A stretch of DNA of 20,795 bases from assembly GCA_038230975.1 (NCBI GenBank), contig JBBRMF010000071.1:1-20795 (forward strand), in the 5' to 3' direction. Positions 1 to 6,040 of the stretch are shown one piece after another. Both the position numbers and the translations under genes were made by a program. This stretch comes from JANXVV01 sp038230975. Lineage in GTDB: Bacteria; Planctomycetota; Phycisphaerae; Tepidisphaerales; Tepidisphaeraceae. The first letter of the stretch is position 1. Every line of letters starts with the position of its first letter. Under the pieces are notes generated by a model that had not been told where the DNA came from, did no database searches, and saw only the letters and a list, made by a program, of their open reading frames with translations.

Positions 1-105
1 ACGGTCGATCTGCGCGAGAAGTTGCTGACCTTCATCGAATATTTCAACAACACGATGGCCAAGGCGTTCAAGTGGACATACAAAGGCAAGCCGCTCACAA
101 TTTAA
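1..105 (+). CDS. IS630-family transposase, C-terminal end (partial, cut by window edge)
   Basis: The first 34 codons of the window, open from base 1 and closed by TAA at 103-105, are the end of a longer gene. The peptide includes FIEYFNNTMAKAFKWTYKGK, which resembles the conserved tail of IS630/Tc1-like DDE transposases (a leucine/phenylalanine-rich helix, then F-x-W-T-Y-x-G-x-P-L). These enzymes cut and paste the element at TA dinucleotides. The catalytic DDE residues lie upstream of the window, so I cannot say whether the gene is intact. A large hairpin begins 33 bases downstream and may belong to the element. The call rests on a short peptide, but the motif is distinctive. Confidence 0.75.
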   Translation, partial: TVDLREKLLTFIEYFNNTMAKAFKWTYKGKPLTI

Positions 106-138
106 TGCGATGGAACTTCAGCCGCGATGATCTAGGGG

Positions 139-202
139 ATTGTCACACAATGATTTTAGGGTAAATCGCACGACATTTACCCTAAAACATTTGTGTGACA
201 AT
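139..202. repeat. 64-bp near-perfect inverted repeat (28-bp arms, 8-base loop)
   Basis: Arms 139-166 and 175-202 are reverse complements at 25 of 28 positions; the only differences are three adjacent bases (TGA against the ATG expected). Each arm contains ATTGTCACACAA and TTTTAGGGTAAAT. The loop is CGCACGAC. It lies between the transposase stop and rpsD. It has no T-tract, so it is a poor intrinsic terminator. It could be the right terminus of the IS630-like element, two element ends facing each other, or a separate small palindromic element. The upstream end of the element is outside the window, so the arms cannot be compared with a left terminus. Confidence 0.8.
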
Positions 203-226
203 GCACTGGGCGTTCCGAGACATCAC

Positions 227-254
227 TTGTACTCCCGCCGCATTTTCATATACT
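227..254 (+). promoter_or_regulatory. Candidate sigma70-type promoter for rpsD
   Basis: TTGTAC (227-232) and TATACT (249-254) are separated by 16 bases, a good match to -35 and -10 boxes. Transcription would start near 261 and give a leader of about 155 bases before the rpsD ATG. It is assigned by consensus only. Confidence 0.5.
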
Positions 255-260
255 GCTTCA

Positions 261-416
261 CTCACCTACTGCGATCGAATCATGGATCGCGGTGGTGAAC
301 CGGCCCCCATGCCTCAAAACCATGGGGGTCGCGAACGCGTGTAAGACGGATTCAGATTTGAATCTGCCGCGCCTGTTTTGAGCGGGCTCTCGTTGCCCGT
401 GGAAAGTAGTTGTCTC
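261..416 (+). promoter_or_regulatory. Structured 5' leader of rpsD, possible S4 autoregulatory region
   Basis: This stretch has no supported gene. It holds a stable hairpin with arms CCCCCATG (304-311) and CATGGGGG (321-328) around a 9-base loop, and a smaller one with arms CAGAT (353-357) and ATCTG (362-366) around TTGA. Ribosomal protein S4 represses its own mRNA through leader structures in several bacterial groups, so an autoregulatory role is plausible, but I do not recognise any described S4 leader class here. Only the hairpins are seen; the role is inferred. Confidence 0.35.
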
Positions 417-1013
417 ATGGGCCGTTACACCGGACCAAAGGTCCGCCTCTCTCGTCGCGTTGGCGTTCCGATCGCTGACATTCAAAAGCACACGGGCAAA
501 GAACTCACCCTCCCAGGCATGCACGGCTACCGCGGCCGCCGCAATACGGAGTACGGTGTTCGTCTTTGCGAAAAACAAAAGCTCCGCTTCCATTACGGCG
601 TAATGGAAAAGCAGTTCCGCCGCTACATGGACATGGCCAAGCGCTCCAAAGGCAACACGGCCAATTCCATGATGCAGATCCTGGAAGTTCGGCTGGACAA
701 TGTCTGCCGTCGTCTTGGTGTTGGCCGCACGATCTGGGCCACCCGGCAGATCGTCGCCCACGGACATGTCAGCGTGAACGGTCGCAAAACCGACATCGCC
801 AGCTACCTTTGCCAACCCGGCGACGTGATCACCTTCAAGGAAAAGTTTCACAAGGTCATCCGCGACAACATGGAACAAAACGCCGGCCATAACGTGCCTG
901 CCTGGCTCGAATGGAACCCCGCCCAACTGACCGCCAAAGTCACGCAGGCCCCGAATCCGGAAGATGTTCCGTTTGAAGTGAATATGAATTTGATCATCGA
1001 GTTTTACCGGTAA
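417..1013 (+). CDS. rpsD: 30S ribosomal protein S4
   Basis: This 198-residue protein is S4, a primary 16S rRNA-binding protein that nucleates assembly of the 30S body and shapes the mRNA entry site. The N-terminus MGRYTGPKVRLSRRVGVPIA is typical. It is the zinc-free (C-minus) form, since the N-terminal cysteine cluster is absent. The S4 RNA-binding domain spans about residues 90-150 (EVRLDNVCRRLGVG, then RQIVAHGHVSVNG). The family-typical end is FEVNMNLIIEFYR. Length matches the family. I chose the ATG at 417 because the family begins there; an in-frame TTG at 378 would add 13 unsupported residues. The ribosome-binding site is weak (GGAAAG). The gene stands alone with a promoter-like sequence and a terminator, not in the alpha operon beside S11, S13 and rpoA. 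Confidence 0.97.
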   Translation: MGRYTGPKVRLSRRVGVPIADIQKHTGKELTLPGMHGYRGRRNTEYGVRLCEKQKLRFHYGVMEKQFRRYMDMAKRSKGNTANSMMQILEVRLDNVCRRLGVGRTIWATRQIVAHGHVSVNGRKTDIASYLCQPGDVITFKEKFHKVIRDNMEQNAGHNVPAWLEWNPAQLTAKVTQAPNPEDVPFEVNMNLIIEFYR

Positions 1014-1044
1014 CGTAAAGGCTGATGGATTGATACTGATGCTG

Positions 1045-1078
1045 AAGAAACCCCTGTTTTTGCAGGGGTTTCTTTTTT
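1045..1078 (+). terminator. Intrinsic terminator of rpsD
   Basis: A perfect 12-bp stem (AAGAAACCCCTG, 1045-1056, with CAGGGGTTTCTT, 1063-1074) closes a 6-base loop and runs into a T-tract at 1073-1078. It begins 31 bases after the rpsD stop and shows that rpsD is monocistronic. Confidence 0.93.
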
Positions 1079-1104
1079 GCTATTTAATTTGATGAACCGG
1101 TGAC

Positions 1105-1134
1105 GTGACAACAAATGTGGCTCTCATATTATGA
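1105..1134 (+). promoter_or_regulatory. Candidate toxin-antitoxin promoter with overlapping palindromic operator
   Basis: GTGACA (1105-1110) and TATTAT (1127-1132) with a 16-base spacer resemble -35 and -10 boxes. The perfect palindrome TCATA-T-TATGA (1124-1134) lies over the -10 box, where an autoregulating toxin-antitoxin complex would be expected to bind. The leader to the ATG at 1148 would be only about 10 bases. It is identified by consensus and symmetry alone. Confidence 0.45.
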
Positions 1135-1147
1135 TACGAGAAACATC

Positions 1148-1402
1148 ATGCGTTATGAGATAGAGTTTCGGCCGAAGGCATTGCGCGACTTGAAACACCT
1201 GACGCCGCAGATATCCCGCCGGATTGAGAAAAAGCTTGACGCGATATGCGATGACATGACAGGAGATGTAAAGCGTTTGGTTGATTATTCGCCAGGCTGG
1301 CGATTGCGCGTTGGCGGCTGGCTTGTGCTGTTTGAACCGCAAGGAAAGCGTTTAATTGTACACCGGATCGTATATCGATCAGAAGCATATGAACGAAGAT
1401 GA
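1148..1402 (+). CDS. RelE/ParE-superfamily toxin of a type II toxin-antitoxin pair
   Basis: This is an 84-residue basic protein. It has the RelE/ParE pattern: a first strand MRYEIEFRPKALRDLK, a helical pair of about residues 15-38, then DVKRLVDYSPGWRLRVGGW and VLFEPQGKRLIVHRIVYRSE with the C-terminal strand pair and basic residues. RelE members cleave mRNA in the ribosome, while ParE members poison gyrase; the sequence alone does not decide which. I start at ATG 1148, where the family begins; a GTG/ATG-like extension at 1115 would overlap the promoter. The antitoxin start lies 13 bases downstream, with its own Shine-Dalgarno site. Toxin-first order is less common but known. The toxin looks full length. 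Confidence 0.8.
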   Translation: MRYEIEFRPKALRDLKHLTPQISRRIEKKLDAICDDMTGDVKRLVDYSPGWRLRVGGWLVLFEPQGKRLIVHRIVYRSEAYERR

Positions 1403-1414
1403 ATTGGAGGCTGC

Positions 1415-1933
1415 ATGCTGAAACTGAAATCTGAAATCTGGACGAACTCGAAAGGCAAGCGATTTGTGGTGGTTCCAGAAGATGATTTTGCACGATTGTC
1501 CGAACTGATCGAAGATGCCGGATTGTCGCGCATTCCCCGCGACGCCAAGAAGAATGACACTAGTGCATTTTTCAGTTTGGTGTATCGCCGGATCAGATAT
1601 TTGCAGGATGTAGGGTGGGGGTACTCGCCCACGGATTTGCCGAGTGACACGGATGGTGGGCGAGTACGCCCACCCTACAAAACTCAATCACATTGCAATT
1701 TCTGCCGTCCGCTCCTCGGGTCGATCGCATTCCGTCGCGGAATCGCGGTGTGTAACCAAGCCGCAGGAAACTACTTCTTCTGTCTCGCCTCCTCTCGAAT
1801 TCGCCGCGCATGTATTTCCGCGGCTTCCTCAGCCATTGCCTGCTGGTCGGGGGTGAGCGGTTTACCATTGATACGCGCGATATCTGCGGCGGGATCGAAG
1901 GCAAGCGAATTGCGGTGCCGGCTCTTCAACTGA
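1415..1933 (+). CDS. Antitoxin-like protein with C-terminus replaced by read-through of a repeat
   Basis: The start ATG has a good ribosome-binding site (TTGGAGG, 5 bases away) and lies 13 bases after the toxin stop. Residues 1-50 (starting MLKLKSEIWTNSKGKRFVVV, then PEDDFARLSELIEDAGLSR) look like the N-terminal half of a Phd/YefM- or RelB-type antitoxin partnering the toxin. Such antitoxins usually end after about 65-90 residues. Here the frame stays open through a palindromic repeat at 1609-1679 and stops only at 1933, giving 172 residues. The last 160 bases run antisense into the next gene, so the extension is unlikely to be a true domain. The region that should bind the toxin (after about residue 50) no longer resembles the family. 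The gene may be a degraded antitoxin or may retain function through its first 65 residues. Confidence 0.55.
   Translation: MLKLKSEIWTNSKGKRFVVVPEDDFARLSELIEDAGLSRIPRDAKKNDTSAFFSLVYRRIRYLQDVGWGYSPTDLPSDTDGGRVRPPYKTQSHCNFCRPLLGSIAFRRGIAVCNQAAGNYFFCLASSRIRRACISAASSAIACWSGVSGLPLIRAISAAGSKASELRCRLFN
1609..1679. repeat. Palindromic intergenic repeat (GTAGGGTGGG-type), 24-base arms
   Basis: Arms 1609-1632 and 1656-1679 are reverse complements with one mismatch (the G run at 1617-1620 against the GGGC expected). The inner core GTACTCGCCCAC/GTGGGCGAGTAC is perfect, and the spacer is 23 bases. Repeats of this look are, to my knowledge, scattered through many planctomycete genomes. It interrupts the antitoxin reading frame and lies between two convergent genes, where it could also act as a transcription barrier. 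No second copy is visible in this window. Confidence 0.8.
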
Positions 1934-2733
1934 TTCTGCCGGTCCTGTGCGGCGCAGAGTTCATCGAACGACTTGAAACTGTACGGCAGAATGCCCGGCT
2001 TCTCCGAAAGAACCCGCTGAAGATGCGCGCAATGTGCGGCGTATAACTCGGCAGGCGTTGAATTCTTTGACAGAAACTGCCGTGAAATTCCTGGAAATTC
2101 CGACGCTTTTTCAGCCCCGGTGGCATTGGACGTTGAAACAAATGAACCGTCCGAGAGTTCTGATTCAAATTCAACCGTGCGCAGGTCTCTGGCAAGCAAT
2201 CCGACCCATTGCATCACGCGCTGCCAGCTATAAAAATGAATGTCGTATACTCCTGCCATCGCGGTCCCATCAATGCTTAGAAAGCACCGTATCACTGCGC
2301 GGCTCCATTTGACGGATTCTTCGAGATGCACATCCACAAAATCGGCGACCCTTTTGAAGCGCAATTCCTCGAGCGCTTCGGTTGAGCGCTGGTAAAAACC
2401 GAGATCGAGCCGATAGGCCTTGATCGTTGTTTCGTCGACCCTTCGGCGGGCATGTTTTACATCTGCATACATATCACGATACACATTGTCGATACCCTTG
2501 GCCGCTCCTTCCGGACCCGCCATCGCTTTTCCCGCTACTACGGCCAATGCCATCAGCAATCCGGCAACCAAAATCAGACAATTCCAAACAATCAAGCTCA
2601 TGGACAAATGGCCCGGTGACACCAATTGATAAATGGCGTACCCACTTATCGCCCATGGCCATAGCGCGTTGCTGAGCTTCAGTTGACCTGCCGGCTTCCG
2701 TTCGTTTCCATTCTTCTGATGATCGTCTTCCAT
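1771..2733 (-). CDS. Membrane protein of unknown function with two N-terminal TM segments
   Basis: This 320-residue protein is of a family I do not recognise. A short charged N-terminus (MEDDHQKNGNERK) precedes two likely membrane helices at about residues 22-40 (ALWPWAISGYAIYQLV) and 43-66 (LSMSLIVWNCLILVAGLLMA). A mixed, charged soluble region of about 250 residues follows, with an Arg/Glu-rich C-terminal helix (residues 295-320, ending RRIREEARQKK). With the positive end outside the helices, the large domain is probably cytoplasmic. The ATG at 2733 has a strong ribosome-binding site (AAGGAGG). The gene lies downstream of the ppdK terminator, so it is probably transcribed separately, and it converges on the toxin-antitoxin genes. 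Confidence 0.75.
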   Translation of the reverse strand: MEDDHQKNGNERKPAGQLKLSNALWPWAISGYAIYQLVSPGHLSMSLIVWNCLILVAGLLMALAVVAGKAMAGPEGAAKGIDNVYRDMYADVKHARRRVDETTIKAYRLDLGFYQRSTEALEELRFKRVADFVDVHLEESVKWSRAVIRCFLSIDGTAMAGVYDIHFYSWQRVMQWVGLLARDLRTVEFESELSDGSFVSTSNATGAEKASEFPGISRQFLSKNSTPAELYAAHCAHLQRVLSEKPGILPYSFKSFDELCAAQDRQNQLKSRHRNSLAFDPAADIARINGKPLTPDQQAMAEEAAEIHARRIREEARQKK

Positions 2734-2784
2734 ATTCCCTCCTTTGAGTTGGGCATCAATTTAACAATTCAAAGCTGTCGATTC

Positions 2785-2820
2785 AAAAAATAATGCCCGG
2801 CTCCACAGGGAGCCGGGCAT
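2785..2820 (-). terminator. Intrinsic terminator of ppdK
   Basis: A perfect 12-bp stem (ATGCCCGGCTCC, 2793-2804, with GGAGCCGGGCAT, 2809-2820) has a 4-base loop. Read on the minus strand it is followed by a T-rich run (the A-tract at 2785-2790 on the plus strand). It lies 25 bases after the ppdK stop codon. Confidence 0.9.
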
Positions 2821-2845
2821 CAGATTTGAGCTTATTTGACCAGGA

Positions 2846-5578
2846 TTACTTCTTCTTCGCCTTCCCCATCTGCGATTCCTTAATCGCGGCGTGGGCGGCG
2901 GCCAATCGGGCGATTGGCACGCGGAAGGGTGAGCAGGAGACATAGTTTAAGCCCACGGTATGGCAGAACTCGACGGACTTGGGGTCACCGCCGTGTTCAC
3001 CGCAGATGCCGCACTTGAGGTCTTTCTTGACACCACGACCGAGCTTGACGGCCATGGAGATCAGCTTGCCGACGCCGCCGATATCCAGGCTCTGGAACGG
3101 GTCGCGGGGAAGGATTTCCTTGGTGACGTACTCGGGCAGGAAGCTGCCGGCATCGTCGCGGCTGTAGCCGAAGGTCATCTGGGTGAGGTCGTTCGTGCCG
3201 AAGCTGAAGAACTCGGCGGTTTCGGCGATTTCGTCGGCGGTGATCGCGGCGCGGGGTACCTCGATCATCGTGCCGTACATATAGTCGACCTTCGTCTTCA
3301 TTTCCTTCATGACGGCGTTGGCGGTATCAACGGTGAACTTCTTCAGGTAGTCCAGTTCGGCCTTCGTGCCGACGAGCGGGATCATGATTTCCGGCAGAAC
3401 CTTCACGCCGGCCTTTTTACATTCGCAGGCGGCTTCGATGATGGCCCGAACCTGCATCTCCAGAATCTCCGGGTAGGTGATTGCCAGACGATCACCGCGA
3501 TGGCCGAGCATGGGGTTGGATTCATGCAACTGCTGAACGCGGGTCTTCACCTGCTCCAGAGTCATGCCGAGGCTCTTGGCCAGTTCGGCCTGATCCTTTT
3601 CACCGTGCGGGAGGAATTCGTGCAACGGTGGATCGAGCAGGCGGATGGTGACCGGCAGGCCCTTCATCACTTTGAAGATGCCGATGAAATCGGCGCGCTG
3701 ATACGGGAGCAATTTGGCGAGAGCCTTCTTACGGCCTTCGACGTCTTCCTTACCGGCCAGAATCATCTCTCGCATGTTGTGGATGCGTTCGGGGTCAAAG
3801 AACATGTGTTCGGTGCGGGTCAGGCCGATGCCCTGGGCACCAAAGTTGCGAGCCACTTCGGCGTCGTGCGGGCTGTCGGCGTTCGTGCGAACCGTGAGTG
3901 TGCGATACTTGTCGGCCCACTTCATGATCGTGTCAAACGGACCGCTAAGGCTCGCTTCAACGGTGGGGACTTGGCCTTCCATCACTTCACCGGTGCCGCC
4001 ATCCAGGCTGAGCCAGCTCTGGTCGTTGAAGACTTTGCCTTTAATCGTGACGGTGCGGGCTTTGATGTCGATGATGACATCGCTCGCGCCGGCCACGCAG
4101 GGGGTACCCATGCCACGGGCCACGACGGCGGCGTGACTGGTATTGCCACCGGTGCTGGTGAGAATACCTTCGGAAACGTGCATGCCACCGATGTCTGCCG
4201 GTTCGGTCTCGCGACGAACCAGGATGATGATCTCGCCGTTCTGCACGCGGTTTTCGGCTTCTTCGGCGGTGAAGGCGATCTTACCGACGGCTGCGCCGGG
4301 CGAGGCATTCAAGCCCTTGGTGAGCACATTGCGGGTGGCCTTCGGATCAAAAGTGGGGTGGAGCAATTGATCGAGTGATGCGGGGTCGACGCGGAGAATG
4401 GCAGTCTTCTCGTCGATCAGCTTTTCCTTGACCATGTCGACCGCAATCTTGACGGCGGCGGCGGTGGCGCGCTTGCCGTTACGCGTCTGAAGCATGTACA
4501 GCTTGCCCTTTTCGATCGTGAACTCGAAATCCTGGACATCTTTGTAGCGGGCTTCCAGAACATCCTTGATCGCCAGCAATTCTTTCCAGCTCTTTTTGCT
4601 CCACTCGCCCATGCGTTCGCAGGGGATGGGGGTGCGGATGCCGGCGACGACGTCTTCGCCCTGGGCATTGACGAGGAATTCACCGTAGAACTTATTCTCG
4701 CCAGTCGCGGGGTTACGGGTGAAGGCCACGCCAGTGGCTGAGTCATCGCCCATGTTGCCGAACACCATCGACTGCACGTTGACGGCCGTTCCGCGAAGAC
4801 CGCGGATTTCGTTCAGTTCGCGATACTTGATCGCGCGATCACCCATCCACGACTTGAATACGGCCTCGATCGAAAGTTGAAGCTGAATGAATGGATCGGT
4901 CGGGAATTCCGCACCGACATGCTTCTTATAAACCGCTTTGTAACGAGCGACGACTTCCTTCAAGGCGGCGGTATCGAGGTCCGTATCCTGGCGGACGCCG
5001 CGCTGGGCTTTTACTTCAGAAAGTTCGTGTTCAAAGAAGTGATGGTCAACGCCCATGACCGTGTCGCCGAACATGTTGATCAGACGGCGATAGCTGTCGT
5101 AGGCAAAGCGCTCATTACCGGCGAGCTTGGCGATACCGTCGACGGCAGCGTCGCTCAAACCGATGTTAAGCACGGTGTCCATCATGCCAGGCATTGACAT
5201 CTTGGCACCCGATCGGGCAGCGACGAGCAAAGGATTGGCCGGGTCACCGAACTTTTTGCCGGTGGCTTTTTCGACGCGGGCAATGTTGGCGCGAACCTCG
5301 TCCATCAATCCGGGCGGAAGCTTCTGGCCGGCGTCGTTGTAATCGCCGCAGGTGTCGGTGGTGATGGTGAAGCCCGGGGGAACGGGGAGCGGGACGAGGG
5401 TCATATCGGCGAGGTTGGCACCTTTGCCGCCCAGCAGATCCTTCATGCCGGCATTGCCTTCGGCTTTACCGTTGCCGAAGAAGTAGACGCGTTTTACAGC
5501 CTTTCCCTTTGCGGGAGCGGCCTTGGCGGAACTCTTACCCGCGCCCTTCTTGGTGACCTTGGCATTCTGCTTGAGCAT
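2846..5578 (-). CDS. ppdK: Pyruvate, phosphate dikinase
   Basis: This 910-residue cytoplasmic enzyme reversibly interconverts pyruvate + ATP + Pi and phosphoenolpyruvate + AMP + PPi. The N-terminal ATP-grasp domain begins with VYFFGNGKAEGNAGMKDLLG (from residue 31). The swivelling phosphohistidine domain has GGNTSHAAVVARGMG with His482 as phosphocarrier. The C-terminal TIM barrel has GTNDLTQMTFGYSRDD and CGICGEHGGDP with catalytic Cys859. These map to His455 and Cys831 of the Clostridium symbiosum enzyme (874 residues), a constant offset of 27-28. The offset equals an extra N-terminal tail rich in Lys and Ala. The ATG at 5578 has GAAGGAG 9 bases upstream. The gene is monocistronic and divergent from thrC. 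No PPDK regulatory protein is visible nearby. Confidence 0.97.
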   Translation of the reverse strand: MLKQNAKVTKKGAGKSSAKAAPAKGKAVKRVYFFGNGKAEGNAGMKDLLGGKGANLADMTLVPLPVPPGFTITTDTCGDYNDAGQKLPPGLMDEVRANIARVEKATGKKFGDPANPLLVAARSGAKMSMPGMMDTVLNIGLSDAAVDGIAKLAGNERFAYDSYRRLINMFGDTVMGVDHHFFEHELSEVKAQRGVRQDTDLDTAALKEVVARYKAVYKKHVGAEFPTDPFIQLQLSIEAVFKSWMGDRAIKYRELNEIRGLRGTAVNVQSMVFGNMGDDSATGVAFTRNPATGENKFYGEFLVNAQGEDVVAGIRTPIPCERMGEWSKKSWKELLAIKDVLEARYKDVQDFEFTIEKGKLYMLQTRNGKRATAAAVKIAVDMVKEKLIDEKTAILRVDPASLDQLLHPTFDPKATRNVLTKGLNASPGAAVGKIAFTAEEAENRVQNGEIIILVRRETEPADIGGMHVSEGILTSTGGNTSHAAVVARGMGTPCVAGASDVIIDIKARTVTIKGKVFNDQSWLSLDGGTGEVMEGQVPTVEASLSGPFDTIMKWADKYRTLTVRTNADSPHDAEVARNFGAQGIGLTRTEHMFFDPERIHNMREMILAGKEDVEGRKKALAKLLPYQRADFIGIFKVMKGLPVTIRLLDPPLHEFLPHGEKDQAELAKSLGMTLEQVKTRVQQLHESNPMLGHRGDRLAITYPEILEMQVRAIIEAACECKKAGVKVLPEIMIPLVGTKAELDYLKKFTVDTANAVMKEMKTKVDYMYGTMIEVPRAAITADEIAETAEFFSFGTNDLTQMTFGYSRDDAGSFLPEYVTKEILPRDPFQSLDIGGVGKLISMAVKLGRGVKKDLKCGICGEHGGDPKSVEFCHTVGLNYVSCSPFRVPIARLAAAHAAIKESQMGKAKKK

Positions 5579-5717
5579 GATCCGAAACTCCTTCGATTGA
5601 CCCTGAAAGTTCGTTGAAAATCAACTTGGGGGAAGCGGCACCGCGATGAAAACCGCAGGGAAATCCGCCTATCCGCGACGATCAGAGCCTGAAACACCGC
5701 CGCAGATTGAATCAGGG

Positions 5718-5745
5718 AGTATAGGATTTCACGGGATTTCAGCAA
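5718..5745 (-). promoter_or_regulatory. Candidate promoter for ppdK
   Basis: On the minus strand TTGCTG (5745-5740) and TATACT (5723-5718) are separated by 16 bases. Transcription would start near 5711, giving a leader of about 130 bases before the ppdK ATG at 5578. I see no riboswitch or strong hairpin in that leader. Confidence 0.5.
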
Positions 5746-5777
5746 GGGGCGGCGGTGATGCAATTCTCGATTAAATC

Positions 5778-5806
5778 TTGACATATTCGCGGAAGATGAC
5801 TACAAA
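5778..5806 (+). promoter_or_regulatory. Promoter of the riboswitch-thrC transcript
   Basis: A perfect TTGACA (5778-5783) is followed after exactly 17 bases by TACAAA (5801-5806). Transcription would start near 5813, just upstream of the riboswitch aptamer. Its position and quality make it a convincing promoter. Confidence 0.75.
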
Positions 5807-5830
5807 TCAATCCAACAATTAAAGATCGTC

Positions 5831-5961
5831 TCTTATCCAGAGTGGTCGAGGGTTCGGGCCCGACGACGCCACAGCAACCGGTAACCGGGAAACCTGTTAC
5901 AGAGGTGCTAACTCCTGCCTGCGGCACGCTTCTTTTCGTGTGTTCCGTTGGAGAGATAAGA
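5831..5961 (+). ncRNA. SAM-I (S-box) riboswitch aptamer
   Basis: The region carries the SAM-I conserved core in order: the P1 5' strand TCTTATC (5831-5837), then CAGAGTGGTCGAGGG, GGGCCCGACGA, GCC, GCAACC, a GTAAC/GTTAC stem, GGTGCTAACTCC, and the P1 3' strand GATAAGA (5955-5961). P1 is a perfect 7-bp pair. The RNA binds S-adenosylmethionine. Directly downstream is an intrinsic terminator. The bases 5957-5964 (TAAGAAGA) can instead pair with 5990-5997 (TCTTCTTA), the 5' arm and loop of that terminator, so P1 and antiterminator exclude each other. SAM binding should therefore switch thrC off. Confidence 0.93.
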
Positions 5962-5984
5962 AGATGCTGACCGGCATGCACGCG

Positions 5985-6015
5985 AAGCCTCTTCTTAACG
6001 GAAGAGGCTTTTTTT
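5985..6015 (+). terminator. Riboswitch-controlled intrinsic terminator upstream of thrC
   Basis: A 10-bp perfect stem (AAGCCTCTTC, 5985-5994, with GAAGAGGCTT, 6001-6010) with a 6-base loop ends in a T-tract to 6015, 25 bases before the thrC start. Its 5' arm overlaps the antiterminator partner of the P1 3' strand, making it the expression platform of the SAM-I riboswitch. Confidence 0.92.
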
Positions 6016-6040
6016 GTGTGGTCAGTTTTGGAGCAAAAAA

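Noticed and set aside
378..416. A TTG-initiated N-terminal extension of rpsD
   Set aside because: S4 proteins begin at MGRYTG, which is the ATG at 417; the added 13 residues have no support.
258..926. A 222-codon open frame antisense to rpsD
   Set aside because: It overlaps the essential rpsD gene and its promoter region, and the peptide resembles no family.
2960..4378. A 472-codon open frame antisense to ppdK
   Set aside because: It lies entirely inside a clearly conserved gene, its peptide is a His/Asp/Gly-rich product of codon bias on the opposite strand, and it has no ribosome-binding site or family resemblance.
5985..6015. Reading this hairpin as a terminator belonging to an upstream gene
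   Set aside because: The upstream gene ppdK runs the other way; pairing with the riboswitch P1 strand shows it is the expression platform.
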